Positions 8,319-15,257 of a stretch of DNA of 19,098 bases are shown here, one piece after another. The stretch comes from CALFER01 sp964472395. GTDB lineage: Bacteria > CSSED10-310 > CALFER01. The DNA is taken from the NCBI GenBank assembly GCA_964472395.1, contig CAYYMM010000091.1:1-19098 (forward strand), in the 5' to 3' direction. Under the pieces are notes generated by a model that ran no database searches, was not told the DNA's origin, and saw only the letters and a list, made by a program, of their open reading frames with translations. The position numbers and the translations under genes are program-made. How positions within the stretch are numbered: the first letter of the stretch is position 1; every line of letters starts with the position of its first letter.

Positions 8319-8460
8319 TACAGACACATCCCATTGAATTCGTAATCTTTTTCAGGTTTCGATCCGGAACCGCCCGCAAGTCGATCCCGAAACCGGAGGT
8401 GTGTCAATCGCGCAACGCCATGCGCAGAAGCGCGAAGCATCGTTCGCAGCGGCCTGTCTC

Positions 8461-9720
8461 TCAGGTAACCACCGTCCGGCTCATTGCTGATGGCGCCGTG
8501 TCCCCCACCAAATGCTCAGTCCGGCATTTCAGACACCGGATACGCGGTAGTCTGCATGTGGGCGGCACCTTGAGAGACGCTCCGCAGTCACATGCGATGT
8601 ATCGGTACTGCTTCGACCTCCAGATCGCATCCCGCGTCTCACGAGCCCGATCGATCAACGATTCATCGCCACTTGCCGCGACCACAATCGCAGCCGGCAA
8701 AATGGCCGATGTCTGTCCGAGAGCCGATGCGGGAATCGATGAGGTTTTCGCTCCGGTCACCTTGCGGAACGCCTGATCATAGGATTGGAGGAATGTCCCC
8801 GTAACACCCGGCCCCGCATTCATCTCCCGTAATATCCGAACTCGCTCGGTCACCGGCGGATGCGTGCTGAACATGCCCTGAACAGCCCGGGTCTTTTCAA
8901 GCGGATTGACCACGCACATCGGGGCCACTACCCGATTGATCCTGGGGGACTTCAAAACCGAAAGCCCGATCTTTTCGAGTGCCCTGGCCAGGCCATCCGG
9001 CAACCGCGTGAACTCGACGGCCGACGCATCCGCCAGATACTCACGCTTCCGCGACGCCGCCATATAGATCAGACGCGCCAGAATCGGCGCCAGAATCATC
9101 AACGCCAACCCGACGACCAGAATGATGATCTGCACCTGCCCGCTGTCCGAACTCCGGCTCCGCCGCCGCCCCCCGCCATAAAACAAACTCCTCACCGTGA
9201 TGTCCGCAATCAGCACGATCGCTCCCATCATCACCCCGATCATCGTCATGAACAGGATGTCACGGTTCCGCACATGCGCGATCTCATGCGCCATCACACC
9301 CTGCAACTCATCCCGGTCCAGCATGTTGAGGAGTCCCGAGGTGATCGCAACGGCGGCATGAGCAGGGTCCCTGCCGATCGAAAATGCATTGGGAGCCGGA
9401 TCGTCGATGATGTAGATGTCCGGAATCGCGGGGAGCATCGATGCAATCGTCATTTCCTCGACGACATTGAACAGTTTCGGATGATCCTCTTTCGAGATCT
9501 TCGTCGCTCCGGAAACGGCCAGGAAGATCGATCTGCCCTGGAAATACGCCACGAGACTCAGGATGATCCAGACGACCGCGGCAACGGCGATGCCCGACAC
9601 TCCCATGCCAGGCCCGACGAGCAACTCACCCGCAAGATAGCCGATCGCAATCAACAGACCGGCCATCACGACAACGAGTATCGCGGATTTTCTCCGATTG
9701 GACTGAATGATCTCCCACAC
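8461..9720 (-). CDS. M48 family metalloprotease (HtpX-like) with C-terminal zinc ribbon
   Basis: The protein has 419 residues. It is a zinc endopeptidase of the inner membrane, related to HtpX, which degrades misfolded membrane proteins. Membrane segments lie at about 12-32, 42-62, 155-175 and 197-220. The zinc motif HEIAH is at 145-149 and the third ligand is E227 in SRKREYLADASA. The family element NPLEKTRAVQGMFSTHPP lies at 272-289. Beyond the normal end of the family there is an extra region of about 120 residues closing with a cysteine cluster (C377, C379, C389, C396, C399) that looks like a zinc ribbon. The start codon is GTG at 9720, directly before the first membrane segment; its ribosome site is weak. 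It lies 36 bp after lemA, a pairing common in bacteria. Confidence 0.9.
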   Translation of the reverse strand: MWEIIQSNRRKSAILVVVMAGLLIAIGYLAGELLVGPGMGVSGIAVAAVVWIILSLVAYFQGRSIFLAVSGATKISKEDHPKLFNVVEEMTIASMLPAIPDIYIIDDPAPNAFSIGRDPAHAAVAITSGLLNMLDRDELQGVMAHEIAHVRNRDILFMTMIGVMMGAIVLIADITVRSLFYGGGRRRSRSSDSGQVQIIILVVGLALMILAPILARLIYMAASRKREYLADASAVEFTRLPDGLARALEKIGLSVLKSPRINRVVAPMCVVNPLEKTRAVQGMFSTHPPVTERVRILREMNAGPGVTGTFLQSYDQAFRKVTGAKTSSIPASALGQTSAILPAAIVVAASGDESLIDRARETRDAIWRSKQYRYIACDCGASLKVPPTCRLPRIRCLKCRTEHLVGDTAPSAMSRTVVT

Positions 9721-9756
9721 GTTCCGAATCCCGCCCTGATGCCGATCGGAAGCCGA

Positions 9757-10308
9757 TCAGAATGACACTTTCGGAACGGCACGCTCTTCCGGAGTTTCAA
9801 TCTCGAAGAATTCAGATGCCTTGAAATTGAACATCCCGGCAATGATGTTGGTCGGAACCATCTCGATCTTGTTGTTGTACCGCATGGTCGAATCGTTGTA
9901 TGCCTGACGGGCGAACGATATCCGGTTTTCAGTCGAAGTCAGCTCTTCCTGCAGGGCAAGAAAGTTCTGGTTGGCCTTGAGATCCGGGTACGACTCGGCC
10001 AGAGCAAACAGTGACTTCAACGTGTTGGTCAACATGCCCTCAGCCTTGCCCGATTCCGCCGCCCCCTGCGCATTCATGGCCGCAGAACGCGCCTGAACAA
10101 CCGCTTCCAGCGTCTCCCGCTCGTGCTGGACGTACCCCTTCACGGTTTCGATCAGATTCGGAATGAGATCATGACGGCGCTTGAGCTGTACGTCGATCTG
10201 CGACCAGGCATTGCGCACCATGTTCCGTGCGGCGATCAGACCATTGTACAGTCCGAAAACCCAGAGAACGATCACCACTAGAACCGCAAGAAGAATCAAA
10301 AATGACAT
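9757..10308 (-). CDS. lemA: LemA family protein
   Basis: The protein has 183 residues, the normal family size. One N-terminal membrane anchor (SFLILLAVLVVIVLWVFGLY) is followed by a helical cytoplasmic or periplasmic domain. Family sequences are present: RNAWSQIDVQLKRRHDLIPN, LIETVKGYVQHERETLE, YPDLKANQNFLALQEEL, ENRISFARQAYND and a FNFKASEFFEI end. I chose the ATG at 10308, which follows GGAGG at good spacing; the frame remains open to 10506 but that part overlaps the upstream gene. The exact biochemical role of LemA is not known, but it often sits beside M48 proteases and envelope-stress genes, as here: 37 bp after the zinc-ribbon gene and 36 bp before the protease. Confidence 0.93.
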   Translation of the reverse strand: MSFLILLAVLVVIVLWVFGLYNGLIAARNMVRNAWSQIDVQLKRRHDLIPNLIETVKGYVQHERETLEAVVQARSAAMNAQGAAESGKAEGMLTNTLKSLFALAESYPDLKANQNFLALQEELTSTENRISFARQAYNDSTMRYNNKIEMVPTNIIAGMFNFKASEFFEIETPEERAVPKVSF

Positions 10309-10345
10309 TGCGAATCCTCCCTTGAGGGTGGTTACGACTGACGCA

Positions 10346-10759
10346 TCAAGAACGGTCGGCGCGATCGAGCGCTTCCCCGAGAAACTCGGAGATGGTGCGA
10401 ACCGGCGCGTCAAGATCCGCTCGGCCGGACCCAAGTGCGACGGCGATCCGGGACATCTCACCGGCATCGAACCAGACCCCGTCTCCGTTCGAACACCGAT
10501 CCACAATCACGTCACCCGGCATGCTCCGTTTCTCCATCAGTTTCAGACACAGCGGACAGCGGCGACGGGCCTCACGAACGAGGGTCTGAACCTCCAGGAA
10601 GTCCGGCTGCCGAAGATCTTCCGGCATACCGGCATGTTCGAGCAATAAACGGATTTCTTCGGCGTCAAACCAAACGCCCATGCACGTCGGGCAGTAATCG
10701 AGTTCAATCCGGTGATACTCGAAGACAACCATGCAAGACTGGCAGACCGGGCAATCCAT
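10346..10759 (-). CDS. zf-TFIIB-type double zinc-ribbon protein
   Basis: The protein has 137 residues, with two copies of the TFIIB-like zinc ribbon found in many small bacterial proteins. The first has CPVC (C3, C6) and CPTCMGVWFDAEEI (C23, C26). The second has CPLC (C68, C71) and CSNGDGVWFDAGEM, where the last cysteine is replaced in the way common for the second copy (D93 could take its place). No membrane segment is visible. It is the first gene of the unit with lemA and the M48 protease. There is no ribosome site before the ATG, which lies eight bases below a TATAAT, so the message is probably leaderless or nearly so. Its function is unknown; a metal-dependent adaptor for the protease pair is a guess from context. 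Confidence 0.85.
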   Translation of the reverse strand: MDCPVCQSCMVVFEYHRIELDYCPTCMGVWFDAEEIRLLLEHAGMPEDLRQPDFLEVQTLVREARRRCPLCLKLMEKRSMPGDVIVDRCSNGDGVWFDAGEMSRIAVALGSGRADLDAPVRTISEFLGEALDRADRS

Positions 10760-10767
10760 AGAGGTAG

Positions 10768-10796
10768 ATTATAAGTCGATCAGCCCGAAAACGCAA
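10768..10796 (-). promoter_or_regulatory. Sigma70-like promoter of the zinc-ribbon/lemA/M48 unit
   Basis: On the minus strand TTGCGT (10796-10791), 17 bp and an exact TATAAT (10773-10768) precede the ATG at 10759 by only eight bases. The predicted start point is at about 10760-10762, so the leader would have zero to three bases. Confidence 0.6.
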
Positions 10797-10802
10797 ACCG
10801 AT

Positions 10803-11133
10803 CCACCGATTACACAGATTTCGCGGATACGGACATCCACCGATTACACAGATTTCGCGGATACGGACATCCACCGATTACGCAGATTTCACGGATGCGG
10901 ACATCCACCGATTACGCAGATTTCACGGATGCGGACATCCACCGATTACACAGATTTCGCGGATACGGACATCCACCGATTACGCANNNNNNNNNNNNNN
11001 NNNNNNNNNNNNNNNNNNNNNNNNNNNNNNNNNNNNNNNNNNNNNNNNNNNNNNNNNNNNNNNNNNNNNNNNNNNNNNNNNNNNNNGATTTCACGGATGC
11101 GGACATCCACCGATTACGCAGATTTCACGGATG
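10803..11133. repeat. 34-bp tandem repeat array (interrupted by gap)
   Basis: Direct repeats of a 34-bp unit beginning CCACCGATTAC start at 10803, 10837, 10871, 10905, 10939 and 10973 (cut by the N gap). They resume after the gap with a partial copy and end with the copy at 11107. Two versions of the unit differ at three linked transitions: A type (ACACAG, TCGCGG, GGATAC) and B type (ACGCAG, TCACGG, GGATGC). The visible order is A, A, B, B, A, B, gap, B, B. There are no spacers, so this is not CRISPR. The array fills the space between two divergent transcription units. The apparent reading frame through it (repeated DYTDFADTDIHRL) is only a by-product of the repeat. Confidence 0.95.
10987..11086. 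other. Assembly gap of exactly 100 N
   Basis: One hundred N stand inside the tandem array. A round number of N is the usual filler for a gap of unknown size, so the true number of repeat copies cannot be known from this sequence. Confidence 0.98.
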
Positions 11134-11293
11134 GGGTTTTTCGATGATGGGTCAGGCGATTTGAGAGTCAACATGGTGAACGGAGCCATGTACGTAATCC
11201 GCTATGGTCTGCTCTGTTCCGTTGAAGGAGAATCGCACAATCGTGCATTTCATGCCCTGCTGTGCTATTCACTCTGTCGGGGGCAACACCGTC

Positions 11294-12382
11294 ATGCATC
11301 GCCTTGATCGTTTACGTGAGATTCTCAGGCATCGCGGACTGCAGAACAGCATCCTCCACGGACTCCGCCGCCTGCTGGCTTACCGGAACATCACGCTGTT
11401 CGGTCCGGACATGATCCGCATCAACCCGATGAGTGCGATCTGCAACCACCGATGCTCCATGTGCTGGCTCCAGACGATCCCCGAAGACACCCGGAAAAAC
11501 CTCATCCGACAAGACCAGCACGACCGGATGAACGCACCCGACTATGACCGGATTTTCCGAAACATGCCGGCCGGACTCCGCGAGGTCAATGTCGTCGGAG
11601 GAGGCGAGCCTCTGCTCCACCCGGAAATCCACACGATACTCCGGTCGATCAAACGGAATGGCTTCCGAGGCAGTCTCATCACCAACGGCACGAATCTGAC
11701 TCCGGAACTCGCGGAAACACTGGTCGACATCCGTTGGGACCTTGTCCGGATATCGGTCAGCGCAGGAGACCGCGACACGTATCGCCTGGTTCAGGGCGTG
11801 GATCGATTCGACCGTCTGATCCGGAACATTCGCATCCTGAACCGATTCCGCTCCGCAAATCCCCCTCCGCGCATGCATCTATCCGTGTTTCACGTGCTCC
11901 AGAGAGACAACATCTCCAATCCCGCACCACTGTTCGGGATTGCCGAGCAGATGGAAGCGGATTCGATCGAATTCGACCCCCTGATTCCTCTGAATCCTGA
12001 TCTGGCGTTGAGTCGCGACGAGTTGGCAACGGCCATCGAAGAGCTGCCGAAAACCGCTGCCCGATCCCCTGTCCCGAGCAATTTATCTGAAATCGTGTCA
12101 ACTTTCCGCAAGCAACTGGAAGTGAACGACACCCGGACCGCCTTCATACCGGCTCGCAGATGCTCGGTCGGATACGATCAATGCTTCATCCACGCGAACG
12201 GTGATGTATACCCCTGCTGCTTCAGCGATGAAAAGATGGGCAATTTGAAGTCCACATCGTTCAGGGAAATCTGGCATGGGAAACAATTCAAGGCGTTCCG
12301 GCGGCGACTGATGAGCGGGAAATTCGCGTATTACTGTATCGAGAAACAGTGCTCGCTACCAGGCGTGCTGCTGAACCGATAG
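11294..12382 (+). CDS. Radical SAM protein with SPASM-like C-terminal cluster domain
   Basis: The protein has 362 residues from the chosen start. The radical SAM cluster motif CNHRCSMC follows IRINPMSAI. A GGGEPLLHPE glycine-rich motif and ITNGTNLT fit the S-adenosylmethionine site. The C-terminal part has RRCSVGYDQC, NGDVYPCCFSD, MGNLKSTSFREIWHG and a final CIEKQC, a SPASM-type arrangement for extra Fe-S clusters. Such enzymes modify peptides, proteins or small molecules; no precursor peptide gene is visible nearby. The frame is open from 11204. A GTG at 11243 follows AAGGAG at 12 bases, while the ATG at 11294 fits the family start (MHRLDRLREIL) but has only a G-rich stretch upstream, so the start is unsure. 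It is a single gene on the plus strand, convergent with the Hsp70-like gene 15 bp away. Confidence 0.88.
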   Translation: MHRLDRLREILRHRGLQNSILHGLRRLLAYRNITLFGPDMIRINPMSAICNHRCSMCWLQTIPEDTRKNLIRQDQHDRMNAPDYDRIFRNMPAGLREVNVVGGGEPLLHPEIHTILRSIKRNGFRGSLITNGTNLTPELAETLVDIRWDLVRISVSAGDRDTYRLVQGVDRFDRLIRNIRILNRFRSANPPPRMHLSVFHVLQRDNISNPAPLFGIAEQMEADSIEFDPLIPLNPDLALSRDELATAIEELPKTAARSPVPSNLSEIVSTFRKQLEVNDTRTAFIPARRCSVGYDQCFIHANGDVYPCCFSDEKMGNLKSTSFREIWHGKQFKAFRRRLMSGKFAYYCIEKQCSLPGVLLNR

Positions 12383-12397
12383 ATCCCGATCACACGA

Positions 12398-12775
12398 TCA
12401 GTCATCGGCACGGATTTCATCGACCGGGACGACCTGCCCCGTTCCACGATCGATCGCGTCGAGCGTGAACGCGGATTCCGTAACACGAAAAAAAACCTCG
12501 ATCCGGCACTCACCCCGGAGATATGCTGGAAAACCATGAATCAGATACTCCGCCATCTTGACGCAATCCGACACCTCCGACGCAGATTCATCCCCGAAAT
12601 ACATGGAAATCCGGATGGAAGTCTGGTGATCTTCCGTCGTGCCGAATATCCGGGTTCTGACCGCCGGAACCTCGTCCCCACAATGGTGAATCGGAACAAA
12701 CTTTGACTCCAGAGCTTCCAGTCCGATGGCCCCGGTCAGCCGACCATTTTCGACCCACACGGTACGCAGTTTCAT
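12398..12775 (-). CDS. Stand-alone Hsp70 substrate-binding-domain-like protein
   Basis: The protein has 125 residues and no ATPase domain. Residues 17-118 follow the beta-sandwich substrate-binding domain of DnaK: GLEALESKFVPI matches the start (GIETLGG...LI), TEDHQTSIRISMYFGD matches DnaK's TAEDNQSAVTIHVLQGE, and RGECRIEVFFRV matches RGMPQIEVTFDI. TLDAIDRGTGQ matches the following strand with the D-x-x-(S/T)-G turn. The DnaK helical lid and the nucleotide-binding domain are both absent. The start is firm: AGGAG lies about eight bases before the ATG and a strong promoter lies upstream. It sits just after the sulfur operon but has its own promoter. A peptide-binding chaperone-like or scaffold role is inferred from the fold; no partner is known. 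Confidence 0.7.
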   Translation of the reverse strand: MKLRTVWVENGRLTGAIGLEALESKFVPIHHCGDEVPAVRTRIFGTTEDHQTSIRISMYFGDESASEVSDCVKMAEYLIHGFPAYLRGECRIEVFFRVTESAFTLDAIDRGTGQVVPVDEIRADD

Positions 12776-12829
12776 TTTGAACTCCTCCCGGCGCGCTCTT
12801 TCGTGTGATCATTCAGTATCAGTGCCCGG

Positions 12830-12858
12830 ATTATACCCGGCCGATCCTGACGGGTCAA
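12830..12858 (-). promoter_or_regulatory. Strong sigma70-like promoter of the Hsp70-like gene
   Basis: On the minus strand TTGACC (12858-12853), a 17-bp spacer and an exact TATAAT (12835-12830) give a near-consensus promoter. The -35 box contains the stop codon of the rhodanese-like gene. The predicted leader is about 48 bases and ends with GGGAGGAG before the ATG at 12775. Confidence 0.7.
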
Positions 12859-13493
12859 CCGCACCCTCCGGATTTCCGGGCCTGGCTCTGCGTCTTCACC
12901 TTTTTCTCAAATACACGCGTCCCCGCAAGCTTTACGTCGGGACGTGACACCGCATGGCGCCCCCCCAGCGCTGCCGTGAACCGATACGCGAGCACCTCGT
13001 CCCCCGAGCCTCCACCCGTATCCGCTACCTCCCGGTTCACCCCCTCCGACGGATTGCCGAACGCCGCCAGCCATCCGTTCGCACCGCCCTCCAGCACATA
13101 CGCATTCGTGACATGCAGCAACTTCAATCGTTTCCACGCCTCAACCGCTTCAGTCTCGCCGTTCGACATCACGACAACCACCGCGTTCGACGGCAGTTCG
13201 GACCAGTGAAATCGTTCGAGATCTTCGATGTCACCCCGCACGGCATCCGCGAGATGAAACAGGTTGAAATCGCGCTCGGAACGCACATCCAGAATCGTCA
13301 GAGTGATCCCATGATCATATAGAAGCTGCAGCAGTTCACCCGGATCGATCAGGACTGACCGGCTGTCGAGCATCGGTTTGTATTTCGCCTCCATGCGTTG
13401 CCAGCGGGTCTCGAATGACGGTTGCCCCTTCACGATCAATCCCGCCGCGATCAGGCACAACGCCAGTGCCATCCACTTCGTCCAGTGCCTCAT
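12855..13493 (-). CDS. Membrane-anchored rhodanese-like protein without catalytic cysteine
   Basis: The protein has 212 residues. An N-terminal hydrophobic helix (6-22) is a signal anchor, so the domain is likely periplasmic. Residues 45-145 are a rhodanese domain: LTILDVRSERDFNLFHL, and VLEGGANGW near the end. Active rhodaneses carry persulfide on a cysteine in a loop after VVVY; here that loop reads VVVVMSNGETEA (105-116) with no cysteine. The only other cysteine outside the membrane helix is C211 in a C-terminal GGCG, after a basic flexible tail (FEKKVKTQSQARKSGGCG). Its ATG overlaps the stop of the preceding YeeE gene as ATGA, so translation is coupled. It is the last gene of the sulfur operon. 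It may bind rather than transfer sulfur through the domain, with the tail cysteine as a possible carrier (inference). Confidence 0.85.
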   Translation of the reverse strand: MRHWTKWMALALCLIAAGLIVKGQPSFETRWQRMEAKYKPMLDSRSVLIDPGELLQLLYDHGITLTILDVRSERDFNLFHLADAVRGDIEDLERFHWSELPSNAVVVVMSNGETEAVEAWKRLKLLHVTNAYVLEGGANGWLAAFGNPSEGVNREVADTGGGSGDEVLAYRFTAALGGRHAVSRPDVKLAGTRVFEKKVKTQSQARKSGGCG

Positions 13494-14095
13494 CTGCCGG
13501 CCTCCTCTTTCTTCGCCAACACCAGCCGATCCCGCACCCAGGCTCCTCCGGCAAACATCCCGATGGCCATCACCACGACCATCAGAACCATCACTCCGGT
13601 GTCGAGCCCGAACACATCCATCAGCGTGAGGCGTCCCAGGTAGCTCGAATTGTAAAAATCGGAGAAGGATTCGACGGTTTCACCGAATACGAAGATACCG
13701 GTGAATACGCCGAGCACAAAGAAGGCGCCGTCGAGTTTGAGTGTGGCGAGACTGACCAGCGAGGTGCCCGGGCAGAATCCACCGATGATGAATCCAACCC
13801 CCATGATGAGCCCGCCCGCGATGCCCGGCCACAGATAGGTCGGGTTCACCCAGATCGCCTCGTAATCGAGCCATCCGAGCGACACGGCCCAGAACACGAG
13901 CAGCATGGCGGTGACGATGGCGGTGAACATGACCTGGAGCACCGCGAGATCCTTGAAGTAGAATTGTCCGGCCAGTTTGCGCGAGTCACCGAAGCCGGCC
14001 GATTCGAGAATGAAACCGAACGCGAGACCGATCGCGAAATAGATCAGATTGGCGCCCATCGGGCCCGCAAGTTCAGGCAGATTCATTGGAAACAT
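13490..14095 (-). CDS. YeeE/YedE family transporter, second half-size subunit
   Basis: The protein has 201 residues with about five membrane segments (roughly 14-32, 48-72, 86-108, 118-136 and 160-185). The family motif GGFCPGTS, with its conserved cysteine, lies near residue 105 after GIAGGLIMGVGFI. In the YeeE/TsuA family such cysteines guide thiosulfate or related sulfur compounds through the membrane. The start at 14095 follows AGGAGG at five bases; a second ATG three codons later is possible. It begins nine bases after the other YeeE half and overlaps the rhodanese-like gene by four bases. Full-length YeeE proteins are about twice this size, so the two neighbours probably act as a pair. 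Confidence 0.88.
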   Translation of the reverse strand: MFPMNLPELAGPMGANLIYFAIGLAFGFILESAGFGDSRKLAGQFYFKDLAVLQVMFTAIVTAMLLVFWAVSLGWLDYEAIWVNPTYLWPGIAGGLIMGVGFIIGGFCPGTSLVSLATLKLDGAFFVLGVFTGIFVFGETVESFSDFYNSSYLGRLTLMDVFGLDTGVMVLMVVVMAIGMFAGGAWVRDRLVLAKKEEAGR

Positions 14096-14104
14096 ACCGG
14101 CCTC

Positions 14105-14650
14105 CTAGTTCCACGCTTTGCGCAGGAAGTACGCGAGCGCATAAGCGGAGGCGAAAATCGACAGCATGAAGGCCCAGGAACCGGCCGACAGAACGCACCC
14201 GCCGGACAACGCCTGCCCGGACGTGCACCCACGCGCAAGCCTCGCGCCGTACCCCATGATCGCGCCTCCGAGAAACGCCATTGCCCAGCGCGTGGAATTG
14301 CTGATCCGCGGCCCCTTCCGGGTCTCGATCCGCACCCGCCGATGGATCAATCCGGAAAGAAATCCGCCGACCAGGGCACCGAGAATTTCAATCACAATCC
14401 AGTTGTTGAGGGGCTCACGATCGCCTCCGGCCAAGGCGGCCAGATTCGGCGTTCGATCGACATGCGAGGGGACCACGAGATCCTCGATGGCCACGATAAC
14501 CCGCTGAATGCCTCCCGAAGCCCCCAACCCGTTTCCCGTCAGCAGAAACGACGTGAACAGCAAGACACCGAGCGCCGCGCCGGCGATGTATGAATTCCAA
14601 TACACCGGCCGATCGGCGGTCGGATGCGCGTCAGTTTTTCCGATGGTCAT
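14105..14650 (-). CDS. YeeE/YedE family transporter, first half-size subunit
   Basis: The protein has 181 residues. It has four membrane segments at about 21-40, 83-103, 123-141 and 156-176. The conserved family sequence ARGCTSGQALSGGCV (138-152) carries two cysteines; the first matches the cysteine of the GC-x-x-G motif in sulfur-compound transporters. A loop of about 40 residues after the first helix faces one side of the membrane. The start overlaps the end of the cytochrome b gene by 20 bp. Together with the next gene it makes a split transporter for thiosulfate or another reduced sulfur species, or an inorganic sulfur exporter; direction and substrate are not visible. Confidence 0.88.
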   Translation of the reverse strand: MTIGKTDAHPTADRPVYWNSYIAGAALGVLLFTSFLLTGNGLGASGGIQRVIVAIEDLVVPSHVDRTPNLAALAGGDREPLNNWIVIEILGALVGGFLSGLIHRRVRIETRKGPRISNSTRWAMAFLGGAIMGYGARLARGCTSGQALSGGCVLSAGSWAFMLSIFASAYALAYFLRKAWN

Positions 14651-15257
14651 CGTCGACTTCCTCCCATCCGGTGATCATCGCCGTAATGCTCGAAAGCGGC
14701 GTATGCCCCGTGGTGGTCAAATAGACATGCATGATCACGAACGCGCCGAAGAGCCAGGCCGCGAGCGCATGCAGGGTCGCGAGCCACTCCAGCCCACCGG
14801 CATACTCGACGATCGGCGGATGGAAATGTGCACTCACCAGAAGAAATCCCGTCACGAGCTGAAACGGCAGCAATACGTTCAGAATCGCCAGATATGTCAG
14901 CTTCTGCAGAGGATTCAACTTCCGGTCCGGCGATTTCTCGAATGGATGCGGGTCCCCTCGGAACATGCCTCCGAGATAAAACACGGCCTGCCGGATGGAC
15001 GCCGAAACGAAATCGCGGGGTTCCGGGATGAACTGCCGGAGCTGGTTGGTAAAGATATGATAGAGCAACCCCAGGCCGGCATTGATGACGAAAATGAAGC
15101 CGAAAGCGACATGAATGCGGGATGCGAGATTGAAGCACATGAAGAGGCGATTCGGGAGGTGGATTTCGAGTCCGGTATAAAGTAGCACGAGGATCACGAA
15201 CGCCTGCATCCAGTGCCATGCCCGTTCATGAAACGAATACATGTAGACACGCTTCAT
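14631..15257 (-). CDS. Cytochrome b/b561-type membrane subunit (quinol-linked)
   Basis: The protein has 208 residues, with four membrane helices (about 15-33, 45-66, 125-143 and 160-182). It follows the di-heme cytochrome b family that links quinones to periplasmic c cytochromes, as in thiosulfate reductase or Ni/Fe-hydrogenase b subunits. Candidate heme ligands are the histidines in SFHERAWHWMQ (first helix), RIHVAFGF (second) and LHALAAWLFGAFVIMHVY (fourth). NPLQKLTYLAI in the third-helix region is typical of the family. Its ATG overlaps the stop of the heptaheme cytochrome gene as ATGA. It is the natural electron inlet for the two periplasmic cytochromes encoded just upstream. Confidence 0.88.
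   Translation of the reverse strand: MKRVYMYSFHERAWHWMQAFVILVLLYTGLEIHLPNRLFMCFNLASRIHVAFGFIFVINAGLGLLYHIFTNQLRQFIPEPRDFVSASIRQAVFYLGGMFRGDPHPFEKSPDRKLNPLQKLTYLAILNVLLPFQLVTGFLLVSAHFHPPIVEYAGGLEWLATLHALAAWLFGAFVIMHVYLTTTGHTPLSSITAMITGWEEVDDDHRKN

Noticed and set aside
8101..8340. Known RNA classes: tmRNA, RNase P RNA, SRP RNA, 5S rRNA, cobalamin riboswitch
   Set aside because: None of their conserved core sequences could be found on either strand; some short likenesses to the 5S sequence CATCCCG were not supported by the rest.
8062..8379. Minus-strand frame of 105 codons before fabH
   Set aside because: It runs through all the stems and the terminator, has odd composition, and overlaps the fabH start.
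8126..8776. Plus-strand frame across the structured region into the M48 gene
   Set aside because: Low-complexity sequence without a motif or ribosome site, ending inside the real M48 gene on the other strand; the stems in this stretch fit RNA better.
10803..11133. CRISPR array
   Set aside because: Units abut directly with no spacers, and no cas gene is present.
10731..11147. Frames through the tandem repeat and the N gap
   Set aside because: The translation is just the 34-bp unit in different frames plus unknown residues.
13415..14593. Plus-strand open frame of 392 codons
   Set aside because: It lies opposite the rhodanese and YeeE genes, is packed with H, E, R and G, and has no hydrophobic core or motif.
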